From Candidatus Poseidoniales archaeon (GTDB taxonomy: Archaea; Thermoplasmatota; Poseidoniia; Poseidoniales; Poseidoniaceae), in NCBI GenBank assembly GCA_003602605.1, contig QQRW01000045.1:1-32388 (forward strand): a DNA stretch of 32,388 nucleotides. The letters run 5' to 3'. The notes below the pieces were generated by a model. The model was not told the DNA's origin, made no database searches, and worked only from the letters and a program-made list of their open reading frames with translations. The translations under genes were made by a program, and so were the position numbers. How positions within the stretch are numbered: position 1 is the first letter of the stretch; the number at the start of each line of letters is the position of its first letter. Positions 15,614 to 23,209 of the stretch are shown in pieces.

Positions 15614-17743
15614 TTAATCCTTTGATTTTTGAGATGAAATGCGGAAATAGAGGCCTATCAGGATGGTCGAAACCACTACCGTTCCTATTGCTACTTTTGC
15701 TACGAATGCATTGGTGTTAGTTGATGTGGTATCTGAATCTTGAGTTTGTGAATCGCCAGTTTGCGGATTTGTTGAATTGCTGCTGCTCAAATTGTTCGCT
15801 TCGGTGGTTGATTGTTCACTCGATTGATTGGTAGAATTGTCAGAATTATTCGCTGAGATCTCATCACCGCTCGGAGTATCGTCGCATCCATCGGGTGTGC
15901 CGTCCATGTCTGCATCTATCGAATCGTCACTTCCTTCACACACATCGTCTTGGTTTGAGATTCCATCCGAATCATTATCCAAGAGGTCATCGCATCCATC
16001 TGCAATTGAATCGTTGTCGATGTCGATGGAATCATCAAACCCTTGGCACACGTCGATTTCATCGACAATTCCGTCTCCATCCGAATCAACATAATCATCG
16101 CAACCATCCGGCAAAGAATCGTCGTCAAGATCAATTTTGTCGTCATGCCCACGGCATATGTCGGACGGGTCCTTCGTTCCGTCTTCATCTGAGTCGTCGA
16201 TACAGCCATCGCCATCGCTGTCCCAGGGAAGTGCATCTTCATCGGGGCAGGCATCCAATGAATGTTCAATATAGGTGCCTGGCGTCATGTTTTTGTCACC
16301 AAACGCCGAAAAATCGGGGGCATATCTTCTGGCTTTGAACAGGGCATTCCCAAGTGCAACGGACACATTTCCAACCGGTATATCTTCACCTTGTGTCATT
16401 GTGCCTTGATTTGAAACGGGACTCACGTATTTCCACACAATTTCACCGCTCAAATCTACCTCATACAGTGTTCCTGTTGTGCCATCGGTGACCAGTGTGT
16501 TACCGTTCGGTAACCTTTCGGCACCGGAGACTACCTGAGCATTCATTTCACTGCCTTGATTCCACGACCAGTTTGGCTGTTGAGGTCCCCAAGTGTTGTT
16601 GCTTAGCAGCGGATAAGTTCCGTTGGAGCCAGGCAGGCTGAGTACGTCGACTGAGGAGTATCCGTAGTTCAGTCCGCCACCGTTGTTAAACACGATGAGG
16701 TCTCCTTCACCAGGCCGGCCCTGTTCAATCCATTGGATATCGTGTTGGCCAAACAATTTCTGGCTGTTGGATAGGCCTGCATCGTAGACTTGTGGATTTC
16801 CCCAACGATAGAGAAGGTCTCCTCCTTTGCCGGAATTGCCACCGGTATGCCCTGCAGCCTCCTCCGTTGTCGTACTGTGGTCAATGATGTAGATTTCATT
16901 CATGTTTTTGCATGAGATGGCGATTTGGTCGAGAAATTCGTTGTAATCAATACCGTTGCAGTGCATCCAATCAGCACGGCCGGCTTGGTTACCAGTTGCA
17001 CCTACATAGTTGATATCAAGTAACTCCGGATGGTCTCGAACGACACCATAATTGTCCTTTGAAGCATCGTAATCTTGGATCAGGTGGTCCCAAGCGTGCC
17101 ATTCCCAAACGATGTTCGCTTCATTGTTTTCAAGAGGTTCAATCTCGATAATGAAATCCGGCCACACATTCGCATTACCGCCAGGTGAATCGCTCGCTAT
17201 GGCAGGATTTCTTCCTGCTTGCAGAGCCTCAGCCTCTGATTTATCTTCCCATGCAATTGCCAAGATATTGCCGTTTGGCATTGGTTCAATGTCATGGTGC
17301 GTGATGTAAGATGTCGAGGAAAACTCCCATGACCATTCAGCTGTTCCGTCCCATCCTATCCGTTCAATTTTACCTGCAGTTCCCCCGCCGCTGAAGTTAC
17401 CTATTGCTTGCTGAGAGATATCAGCGCTACGCAGCAGATCTCCGTCGGGAAGAAGGTAAGATGTCATTCCCGGACGATGTTTACCAGGTGAGTCCCAACT
17501 GTGTACTTCTCTACCTTCGTGGTCGATGAGGTAACTTTCGGTTGAAGAAAACGGTGAAAACAGTGTGTATCCAATGTCGATTGAATCGGTGCAGTATACA
17601 AGACCCACCGTCCATGTCAAATTACGGTCTGCATTGCACACAGGTGGCTCATTCATGCTCGGCTGATGTTCGGCAGAAATTGGCATGGTAAGGCTGAGCA
17701 GCATAAGAGTGGTAAGTACAACCGCCCTCAACCTCATACTCAT
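15614..17743 (-). CDS. Secreted arylsulfotransferase-like protein with thrombospondin type 3 repeats and C-terminal anchor
   Basis: A 709-residue exported protein. A signal peptide (AVVLTTLMLLSLTMPISA) occupies residues about 7-24. Residues about 60-480 resemble the arylsulfotransferase (ASST) beta-propeller: LPDGDLLRS, THHDIEPMPNGNILAIAWE, ADWMHCNGIDYN, GQHDIQWIEQG and ERLPNGNTLVTDG, with several His at blade positions like the catalytic His of ASST. Residues about 495-630 hold Asp-rich Ca2+-binding thrombospondin type 3 repeats (DSDGDGCIDD, DSDGDGIVDEIDVCQG). A Ser/Thr/Asn linker and one transmembrane helix (VAKVAIGTVVVSTILIGLYF) anchor it, with a short RISSQKSKD tail. Sulfuryl transfer is inferred; a non-catalytic propeller is possible. 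Confidence 0.82.
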   Translation of the reverse strand: MSMRLRAVVLTTLMLLSLTMPISAEHQPSMNEPPVCNADRNLTWTVGLVYCTDSIDIGYTLFSPFSSTESYLIDHEGREVHSWDSPGKHRPGMTSYLLPDGDLLRSADISQQAIGNFSGGGTAGKIERIGWDGTAEWSWEFSSTSYITHHDIEPMPNGNILAIAWEDKSEAEALQAGRNPAIASDSPGGNANVWPDFIIEIEPLENNEANIVWEWHAWDHLIQDYDASKDNYGVVRDHPELLDINYVGATGNQAGRADWMHCNGIDYNEFLDQIAISCKNMNEIYIIDHSTTTEEAAGHTGGNSGKGGDLLYRWGNPQVYDAGLSNSQKLFGQHDIQWIEQGRPGEGDLIVFNNGGGLNYGYSSVDVLSLPGSNGTYPLLSNNTWGPQQPNWSWNQGSEMNAQVVSGAERLPNGNTLVTDGTTGTLYEVDLSGEIVWKYVSPVSNQGTMTQGEDIPVGNVSVALGNALFKARRYAPDFSAFGDKNMTPGTYIEHSLDACPDEDALPWDSDGDGCIDDSDEDGTKDPSDICRGHDDKIDLDDDSLPDGCDDYVDSDGDGIVDEIDVCQGFDDSIDIDNDSIADGCDDLLDNDSDGISNQDDVCEGSDDSIDADMDGTPDGCDDTPSGDEISANNSDNSTNQSSEQSTTEANNLSSSNSTNPQTGDSQTQDSDTTSTNTNAFVAKVAIGTVVVSTILIGLYFRISSQKSKD

Positions 17744-17795
17744 GAGGCTTGGTTGCTTGAACTCGACTTCAACTTAGCGTTGTGACGGCTTCGTG

Positions 17796-18245
17796 TCAAC
17801 TGGACATTTTTTGGCATAGATTCAATGCCTGTTCAATGACCTTTGTGCACTCTTCTTTCGAATCTTGCCCAGGATAGACTTCAACCTTGGTGTGGCATTT
17901 TATGGTTGAGGCATGTCCCGGTGATGCTAGAACAGCTACGCCGTTGACGAAGGAATGGAACTCAAGTCGGAAGTGTAAGGTATTGTTCTCATCGTAGCGT
18001 TGTTCGACTTCTTGGGCAAGTATCTTCAGATTGTCTTTTCCAATTTTTGCAAGAGATGCTAAGGACTGTTTCTTCTTTTTGCAAACTCCGGTTACCATGT
18101 GGATTTCCGAGCCATGGTAGGATGTTGTACGTTCAATATCGACCAGTTCAGGGTCACCCACCAACCAAGCAATAGCCTCTGCAACCACCGTTTCATCTTC
18201 AACAGCGCCAACGGTTGCACGCCAAGTGATGTGGTGTAGGCTCAC
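17796..18245 (-). CDS. COG1325-family RNA-binding protein (exosome-linked)
   Basis: A 149-residue cytosolic protein. The N-terminal LHHITWRATVGAVEDE and the later NNTLHFRLEFHSFVNGVAVL fit the archaeal COG1325 family, described as RNA-binding proteins associated with exosome-type operons and having a ribosomal-protein-like fold. The Cys/Lys-rich GVCKKKKQS loop may contact RNA. A GTG start at 18245 follows GGAAGG. It is divergent from eS1, so both could share the 172-nt control region. Exosome association is family knowledge, not visible here; no Rrp41, Rrp42, Rrp4 or Csl4 gene is in the window. Confidence 0.75.
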   Translation of the reverse strand: MSLHHITWRATVGAVEDETVVAEAIAWLVGDPELVDIERTTSYHGSEIHMVTGVCKKKKQSLASLAKIGKDNLKILAQEVEQRYDENNTLHFRLEFHSFVNGVAVLASPGHASTIKCHTKVEVYPGQDSKEECTKVIEQALNLCQKMSS

Positions 18246-18417
18246 ACCCTTCCGTGCCCCTTCATGCTCAAGAGTTTACCGAACCATCATGGATTAGATT
18301 GCCACGAATTGGTATGTCCTCGTTTAGGCGAGCGAAGAGACTTCTTCAAATAGGGGAGGGAGGTCGCCAACCTGCAAGTGGGGTAGCCCCCGCAAACACA
18401 CACCCCGAGATGATACC
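18246..18417 (+). promoter_or_regulatory. eS1 promoter and GC-rich structured leader
   Basis: Divergent control region of 172 nt. TTCAAATA near 18345-18353 is a possible TATA box for eS1. Downstream the leader can form a weak AGGT/ACCT hairpin (about 18370-18382) and a stronger GGGG-TAG-CCCC hairpin (about 18389-18400), then GAGATGAT, a near-complete Shine-Dalgarno match ending about 5 nt before the ATG. Ribosomal-protein leaders are often autoregulatory; that this one is has no direct support. Confidence 0.45.
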
Positions 18418-19401
18418 ATGGCAAAAAAGATTAGTGTAAAGGCACGTGCAGCAGCACGTAAGCAACGTGACAAGTGGAAGAACAAGATTTGGTACACCAT
18501 TCGTGCCCCACGAACGCCATGGGATTTTAAGAAAATAGGAGAGACTCTCGGGGAGTCCGATGAACGCATTATCGGCCGTGTGTACGAAATGACACAACAA
18601 GAATTCAATGGCGACTTTACTAAGATGCACGTAATCCTCCGATTCCGTGTTCACGAATGTGTTGGGCAAGACGCTCTAACCACATTCATCGGTCACCATC
18701 ACCAAACCGACCACATCCGTCGACAGATTCGTCGTTACCGGGGTAAAGTCGATGACGTCGTCGATGTCGTTTCGACCGACGGTTACTTGATTCGACTCAA
18801 GCCACTAATTATTACTCAAAAGCGAGTTCAGACTTCCATCAAGCAGGCTATGCGTGCTAAGGCTCGAGACATGATTATCGCTTTTGCTTCCAAGGCCACC
18901 TACTCCAAGATTCAAACTCAGATTCTTGACGGAACCCTTGAAGAAGAAATCCGAAAGGCAGTCAAGCCAATCTACCCAGTGAAGTCTGTCGCTATCCGTA
19001 AGAGCCAACTTCTCCAAGCTGGTGTCGTTGCTGACAAAGGAAAGACACTCGATGAGATTCACGCTGAAGAAGCTCGCAGTGATGCTGAACTTAAGGCAAA
19101 GAAGGCTGCAGCTCTTGCTGCAGCAATGGAAGATGAAGAGGAAGAAGAATCCACTCCGTCGATTATTGATGCTGCTGAAGCTATGGAACCTGCATCTGAT
19201 AAGGCTCCTGCTGCCGAAGAGGCACCTGCCGAAGAAGCACCTGCCGAAGAAGCACCTGCTGAAGAGGCACCTGCTGAAGAGGCTGCACCAAGTGCAGACT
19301 ACGATTCGATGAAGGTCGCAGAACTCAAGGAACTTCTCAAGGCAGCAGGAAAGCCAGTATCTGGCAAGAAAGCAGACTTGATCGCTCGCCTCAACGAGTG
19401 A
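18418..19401 (+). CDS. rps3ae: Ribosomal protein eS1 (S3Ae) with APAEE-repeat linker and C-terminal SAP domain
   Basis: Small-subunit ribosomal protein. Residues 1 to about 215 match archaeal eS1: a basic N-terminus (KARAAARKQRDKWKNK), WYTIRAPRTPW, HVILRFRVHECVGQD and YPVKSVAIRKSQL. The usual protein ends near 200-220 residues; this one has 327. The extra part is an acidic, Ala-rich helix, then four APAEE units (residues 269-288) in near-identical 15-nt repeats, then a SAP motif (about 294-327: KVAELKELLKAAGKPVSGKKADLIARL). SAP domains bind DNA and sometimes RNA. The start ATG has a strong GAGATGAT Shine-Dalgarno site. A methylthioadenosine phosphorylase gene follows by 94 nt. Confidence 0.93.
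   Translation: MAKKISVKARAAARKQRDKWKNKIWYTIRAPRTPWDFKKIGETLGESDERIIGRVYEMTQQEFNGDFTKMHVILRFRVHECVGQDALTTFIGHHHQTDHIRRQIRRYRGKVDDVVDVVSTDGYLIRLKPLIITQKRVQTSIKQAMRAKARDMIIAFASKATYSKIQTQILDGTLEEEIRKAVKPIYPVKSVAIRKSQLLQAGVVADKGKTLDEIHAEEARSDAELKAKKAAALAAAMEDEEEEESTPSIIDAAEAMEPASDKAPAAEEAPAEEAPAEEAPAEEAPAEEAAPSADYDSMKVAELKELLKAAGKPVSGKKADLIARLNE
19222..19281 (+). repeat. Four tandem 15-nt repeats encoding APAEE in eS1
   Basis: Four in-frame units, two reading GCACCTGCCGAAGAA and two GCACCTGCTGAAGAG, preceded by one degenerate copy (19204-19221, APAAEE). Each unit encodes Ala-Pro-Ala-Glu-Glu in the eS1 linker. The near identity suggests expansion by slippage or unequal recombination; copy number may vary between strains. 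Confidence 0.9.
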
Positions 19402-19495
19402 ATGAACCTCGGTCATATCAACCACCTCTGCGAAAGCAAGGTCTAACCGTCGTACGAGCCGTAGGTTTGACAAGGTTTGAGCGTCAGGGTCCGCT

Positions 19496-20284
19496 ATGAA
19501 TCGACTCGGAGTCATTGGCGGAACAGGTCTCATCAACATGGCCGTTGGTGAGGAAATGAAACAATCTGGCATCGAATTGTTGAGACGGGATGATGTGAGT
19601 GTCGAAACTCCATGGGGCGATGTTCCACTTACGTGTATGCGACTTTCAAACGGAACCGAAGAAAAAGAATTGTTCTTCTTACAACGCCACCACAACGGTG
19701 GCGAAGCCAGCAAACCGCCTCACATGATCGAGCACAGAGCCAACATGCGTGCGCTCGCTGATGCTGGATGTGAAGCAGTCATGGCGGTTTGCTCAGTCGG
19801 AGCAATACCAGAGGATTTCCCGCCAGGAAAAGTTGCGTTAGCCGAACAGTACATTGATTTCACTGGAAAAGCTTCGACCTTTCACGATGATGCAGCTGTT
19901 TTCACATCGGTGACCGAACCGTTTGATGCTACCATAAATCATCAGTTGAGCGAAGTGCTGCGCTCGGTTCAAGAGTTTCCAAGCAGTGAGCGCATGTTCT
20001 ACACCTACTGGCTCGCTCAAGGACCACATTTCGAGACCAAAGCCGAAATCGACGCAATCGATACACTTGGTGGTCACATGGTTGGGATGACGATGCCACG
20101 TGAGGCAAAACTTGCCCGGGAACTCAAACTTCCGTATGTCGCCGTTTGTATTTCGTCCAATTGGGCGGCAGGTCGTGAACCTGGCGATTCGGGTGCAGAC
20201 CTTGATCATCATTCAGTTTCATCTCAAGCAAACCGTCGCTTGATGCCAGTTTGGGCGTGCATGGTCAAATTGCTGAAGGAATAA
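19496..20284 (+). CDS. S-methyl-5'-thioadenosine/thioinosine phosphorylase family protein
   Basis: A 262-residue purine-nucleoside phosphorylase-fold enzyme of the MTAP/MTIP group. It starts with the phosphate-binding GVIGGTGL and continues with FLQRHH, PPHMIEHRANMRALADAGC, AVCSVGAI, then PPGKVALAEQYIDFT, all in family order; TYWLAQGPHFETKAEI matches the substrate/phosphate segment and GMTMPREAKLARELKLPY the C-terminal motif. The enzyme salvages methylthioadenosine or methylthioinosine formed by polyamine synthesis, giving methylthioribose-1-phosphate and a base. The CAGGGT ribosome-binding site precedes the ATG. Adenosine versus inosine preference was not resolved. Confidence 0.85.
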   Translation: MNRLGVIGGTGLINMAVGEEMKQSGIELLRRDDVSVETPWGDVPLTCMRLSNGTEEKELFFLQRHHNGGEASKPPHMIEHRANMRALADAGCEAVMAVCSVGAIPEDFPPGKVALAEQYIDFTGKASTFHDDAAVFTSVTEPFDATINHQLSEVLRSVQEFPSSERMFYTYWLAQGPHFETKAEIDAIDTLGGHMVGMTMPREAKLARELKLPYVAVCISSNWAAGREPGDSGADLDHHSVSSQANRRLMPVWACMVKLLKE

Positions 20285-20306
20285 CTTCCATTAGGCACTC
20301 ATCCGG

Positions 20307-20313
20307 TTTATAT
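20307..20313 (+). promoter_or_regulatory. Isolated strong TATA-like element
   Basis: TTTATAT, followed at once by CTCGATTCGAG (20314-20324), a small inverted repeat suited to a regulator. The expected start would be near 20337. No annotated plus-strand gene follows for 450 nt; the only nearby candidate is a 20-codon ORF (20349-20411). Confidence 0.4.
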
Positions 20314-20392
20314 CTCGATTCGAGTTTACTTTCAGGGATTTCGTCGTGATGCATCGACGTTCACATCGTCCCAAAAATTACTGCCTTGCTCT

Positions 20393-20707
20393 TCAGTCTA
20401 TAATTTTCTGAATGGATAATGAGGCTCCGTCATGACCCCATGTAAGGTGTCCAGGACGTGTGTCATCGAACATGAAGTATTTTGTTGACAATTCGAGGCC
20501 TAAAACTGGGTGAGGTGAATCGAATTGAATGACAAGTCGTGTACTGTAATTGCCGAATGAACCAACACCGGCATTCGCTGGCCAACCATCGACCAGAACT
20601 TTGTGCATTGTTGGCTGTACATGAGCGTCTTTTGCTTCAAATCCATGGGTGTCGTTCTCGACGAACAAATCTCGTTCAGTTGCAGGTATTGTGGTTGGTA
20701 CTGTCAT
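20393..20707 (-). CDS. Small protein of unknown function, probably leaderless
   Basis: About 104 residues; I recognise no family. The body looks like a compact alpha/beta or beta protein (VLVDGWPANAG, STRLVIQFDSPHPVLGLELST, GHLTWGHDGASLSIQKIID) with no signal peptide or membrane helix. ATG at 20707 was chosen because a minus-strand AGATTTAAGA (20740-20731) is at TATA distance, giving a leaderless transcript. A TTG at 20776 would extend it by 23 residues and crowd the divergent MazG-like gene. Codon use is like the neighbours. Function cannot be assigned. Confidence 0.6.
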   Translation of the reverse strand: MTVPTTIPATERDLFVENDTHGFEAKDAHVQPTMHKVLVDGWPANAGVGSFGNYSTRLVIQFDSPHPVLGLELSTKYFMFDDTRPGHLTWGHDGASLSIQKIID

Positions 20708-20785
20708 GGCATTGCGTAGCAGTCCACTGTTCTTAAATCTCTCCGGCGGTCGTTTTGGGAGTTCATACAAGTTCAAAGCCCGGCG

Positions 20786-21172
20786 ATGATAGGCGTCAAT
20801 ATGGATGGAATGTCAGTGGCAGATTGGATGGCCCATGAAGCAACGAATGAATGGGAAGTTATGATGAAAAAAATCGCAGTTTTTCATGACAAACACAATT
20901 TCGAAGAAAACAACGGCCATGACATGGGTTACCGAATTGCCCTTACCGTCGAAGAGTTAGGTGAATTGGCTGCTGCTGTTACCAAGGGCAAACCTCTCTC
21001 TGAATGTGCCGAGGAAATGGCAGACATTTTACTCCTCTTGATGGGCCACTCCCTCGCCATGGAAATTGATTTGAAGGCTGCATTTGAAAAGAAATACGCC
21101 AAAATCATGCAGCGTCCATCACGGCAAGGGCGGCTCGGTTTGCGAGTCACCGAATATCAGCCTGACGAGTAA
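20786..21172 (+). CDS. MazG-like all-alpha NTP pyrophosphohydrolase
   Basis: A 128-residue helical protein of the MazG/dUTPase-like all-alpha superfamily. VEELGELAAAVTKG supplies the first ExxE metal-binding pair, and ECAEEMADILLLLMGHS the second ExxD element, both about where MazG-type enzymes bind Mg2+. Such enzymes hydrolyse nucleoside triphosphates (canonical, damaged or dUTP/dCTP-like) to monophosphates and pyrophosphate. ATG at 20786 is used; ATG at 20801 or 20810 is equally possible. It converges on the DHFR gene with no spacer. A dUTP- or dCTP-clearing role beside thymidylate genes is suggestive but unproven. Confidence 0.72.
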   Translation: MIGVNMDGMSVADWMAHEATNEWEVMMKKIAVFHDKHNFEENNGHDMGYRIALTVEELGELAAAVTKGKPLSECAEEMADILLLLMGHSLAMEIDLKAAFEKKYAKIMQRPSRQGRLGLRVTEYQPDE

Positions 21173-21640
21173 CTATCGAATCCAATGCTGGAATACCATA
21201 TCGTGTTCATCGCGTGGGCCGGCATTGACAAATCGTTCTCCAATCATGTGAAAACCTTCTCCATCCATCGATGGTGCAAATGCATCAGCGTTCTCAACTC
21301 TCGTGTTGATGATGGTCTTGTGGATTTCTTTCGTGTGCTCCATGAACAGTTGGTATATTTCCCCGCCACCAATGATCATTAATTCCTCTGATTCACCAAG
21401 TTCCAAGACCGACTCATACGACATCACTTCCACATCATCTCGTGGTGTTCTGGAAAGCACGATGTGTCGACGTCCCGGTAATTTACCGGGAAGACTTTCC
21501 CAGGTTTTTCGCCCCATGACCATTGTCTTAGACATCGTAACTCGTTTGAAATGTTGCAGATCGGTTGACTGTCGCCATGGCAAGTCACCGTTTTTTCCAA
21601 TGGCACCGTTTAAGTCGCAAGCGAAAATCATTGTGAACAT
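21173..21640 (-). CDS. folA: Dihydrofolate reductase
   Basis: Reduces dihydrofolate, the product of ThyA, to tetrahydrofolate with NADPH. About 155 residues. MIFACDLNGAIGKNGDLPW has the Met20-loop region and the conserved Trp, followed by MVMGRKTWESLP with the NADPH/substrate signature and LMIIGGGEIYQLF for the cofactor-binding GG. The acidic residue after LPW that protonates the substrate (Asp27 of E. coli DHFR) is present as D in STDLQHFK. The start chosen is ATG at 21640, 6 nt after GAGGCGA, which itself spans the ThyA stop codon, so translation is coupled to thyA. A TTG at 21655 and ATG at 21631 are alternatives. Confidence 0.93.
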   Translation of the reverse strand: MFTMIFACDLNGAIGKNGDLPWRQSTDLQHFKRVTMSKTMVMGRKTWESLPGKLPGRRHIVLSRTPRDDVEVMSYESVLELGESEELMIIGGGEIYQLFMEHTKEIHKTIINTRVENADAFAPSMDGEGFHMIGERFVNAGPRDEHDMVFQHWIR

Positions 21641-21651
21641 GAAAACTCGCC

Positions 21652-22446
21652 TCAAACTGCAATCGGTGCGGATATGTGCGGGTGATGCTCGTATCCAATG
21701 ACTTCAATGTCTTCGAATGTAAACGAGTCAATCGTCGTGCATTCCGAATTGAGTTTCAAACTCGGTAAAGCCATTGGTTCTCGAGTGATTTGCAAGTTGG
21801 CTTGTTCAAGATGATTTGTGTACAAGTGAGCATCGCCGAGGGTATGTACAAATGTGCCAGCCTTCAACCCACAGACTTGAGCCATCATTTCAGTGAGTAA
21901 TGCGTACGATGCAATGTTGAACGGAACGCCGAGGAATACATCTGCGCTGCGTTGGTAGAGTTGGCAGTTCAATTTGCCATTTGCGACGTGGAACTGGAAA
22001 AAAGCATGACAGGGCATCAAGGCCATATCATCAAGCTCGCCGACGTTCCACGCAGAAACGATAATTCTTCGACTGTTTGGGTTATTTTTGATCATGTCAA
22101 TCGCCTGTTCGACTTGGTCGATGATTCGACCGTCTTTTGCTTCCCACTTCCTCCACTGCTTGCCATACACAGGGCCCAAGTCGCCGTTTTCGTCAGCCCA
22201 TTCGTTCCAGATACGAACGCCGTTTTCCTGTAGATATTTGACGTTGGTATCTCCTTTGAGGAACCACAACAGTTCGTGAACAATAGAGCGTAAGTGGAGT
22301 TTCTTTGTGGTGACCATCGGGAATCCTTTGGAGAGGTCGAAATGCATTTGGTGTCCAAAGACAGAAAGGGTGCCTGTACCTGTTCTGTCACCCTTTTCTT
22401 CACCTTCGTCAAGAATGCGCTGTATTAGGTCATGATAGACTTCCAT
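21652..22446 (-). CDS. thyA: Thymidylate synthase (ThyA)
   Basis: Makes dTMP from dUMP with methylenetetrahydrofolate, releasing dihydrofolate. The 264 residues equal the E. coli ThyA length and the sequence is very close to it: [14 protein letters not shown] near the start, [17 protein letters not shown], then catalytic Cys146 in [28 protein letters not shown] for dUMP contacts, and DAHLYTNH. This is not the flavin-dependent ThyX used by many archaea. GGTGAG precedes the ATG at 22446. It is followed immediately by DHFR, an arrangement known in bacteria. Similarity suggests acquisition from bacteria, which only phylogeny could confirm. Confidence 0.97.
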   Translation of the reverse strand: MEVYHDLIQRILDEGEEKGDRTGTGTLSVFGHQMHFDLSKGFPMVTTKKLHLRSIVHELLWFLKGDTNVKYLQENGVRIWNEWADENGDLGPVYGKQWRKWEAKDGRIIDQVEQAIDMIKNNPNSRRIIVSAWNVGELDDMALMPCHAFFQFHVANGKLNCQLYQRSADVFLGVPFNIASYALLTEMMAQVCGLKAGTFVHTLGDAHLYTNHLEQANLQITREPMALPSLKLNSECTTIDSFTFEDIEVIGYEHHPHISAPIAV

Positions 22447-22505
22447 TCACTCACCGAACAATTGTCGTAACCGGCAGCACTTGAGCATTCTTGAGCGATT
22501 CTATC

Positions 22506-23180
22506 TCACGGAGTGAGGAAAAGAACATCGGTTTCTTCATCTGGATGTTGAATATAGGTTTGAACTTCAGCATCTGTGAAGTTTTCGAGGATGGGTTGGA
22601 GAGCCAAACGTATTTTGTCGAAATGCCAACATCTACATACATACAAACGCCGAGCCATTTGAGCGAGTACCGATAATCCAGCATGAGTAAATCCTTCTTG
22701 ATGGAGGTGAAGGGCAGACTGCATTTGGTTGTGATCTGACTCCAAAAGTCGGCCGAAGTTTTCGATTTTTGCATGCGATGAAGAGAGTGATTTCTTCCTG
22801 AGAGTTTTGGGTGTTGAATCGTATGGCCACCCGGCAATTCCCAGCAACACAAGTGATACGAGTGAGTCTGTAGAAGGTGTGTCAACAACATCGCTGTCAC
22901 GCAGGATGCACACCGGTCGTTGCGACATGTAGACCGTGATGTGCGGGTCTCCTTCGCATACCTTCTTGCGAATGCTCTCAAAAACATCGATGAGAATGGT
23001 CGGTCCGTTGTCGTTGGAAATGATGAATGGTTTTTCCGACCCCATCTCCATACTCCAAATCGGTGTAGAATTGACAATTGAACACAACAGCTCTAGACCT
23101 CGAAGTTCTGCCTTCAGACGCTTTGGACAAACAATGTCTCCAAGGATAAGTGTTCCAAGTTGGGTGTCTATACGCTTCAC
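22506..23180 (-). CDS. Protein of unknown function in the plsC-thyA run
   Basis: A 224-residue protein with no family I can name. Mixed alpha/beta composition: TLILGDIVCPKRLKAELRGLELLCSI at the N-terminus, hydrophobic VDTPSTDSLVSLVLLGIAGW near residues 98-117 (too short and polar for a certain membrane helix), and a helical C-terminus (GLSVLAQMARRLYVCRCWHFDKIRLAL). Start is GTG at 23180, without a clear Shine-Dalgarno site. A competing frame (22451-23077) has a Ser/Lys/Arg-rich composition unlike a folded protein, so this frame was preferred. It lies between plsC (29-nt gap) and thyA (59-nt gap). Confidence 0.65.
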   Translation of the reverse strand: MKRIDTQLGTLILGDIVCPKRLKAELRGLELLCSIVNSTPIWSMEMGSEKPFIISNDNGPTILIDVFESIRKKVCEGDPHITVYMSQRPVCILRDSDVVDTPSTDSLVSLVLLGIAGWPYDSTPKTLRKKSLSSSHAKIENFGRLLESDHNQMQSALHLHQEGFTHAGLSVLAQMARRLYVCRCWHFDKIRLALQPILENFTDAEVQTYIQHPDEETDVLFLTP

Positions 23181-23209
23181 GTAGGGGTAAGCGGTCGACA
23201 GTACATCAA

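Noticed and set aside
15828-16338. Asp-codon repeats that could be taken for a CRISPR array
   Set aside because: The repeats are codon-level thrombospondin type 3 repeats within a coding frame, without fixed spacers.
18805-19713. A 302-codon open frame on the minus strand
   Set aside because: Antisense to eS1 and the MTAP start; low-complexity Ser/Phe/Cys runs (RCLFSRCFFGRC) mirror the APAEE repeat. It is a shadow of the repeat.
22451-23077. A 208-codon minus-strand frame overlapping the unknown protein
   Set aside because: Ser/Arg/Lys/Thr-rich, no hydrophobic core, and overlaps the preferred frame, which has a sensible protein composition.
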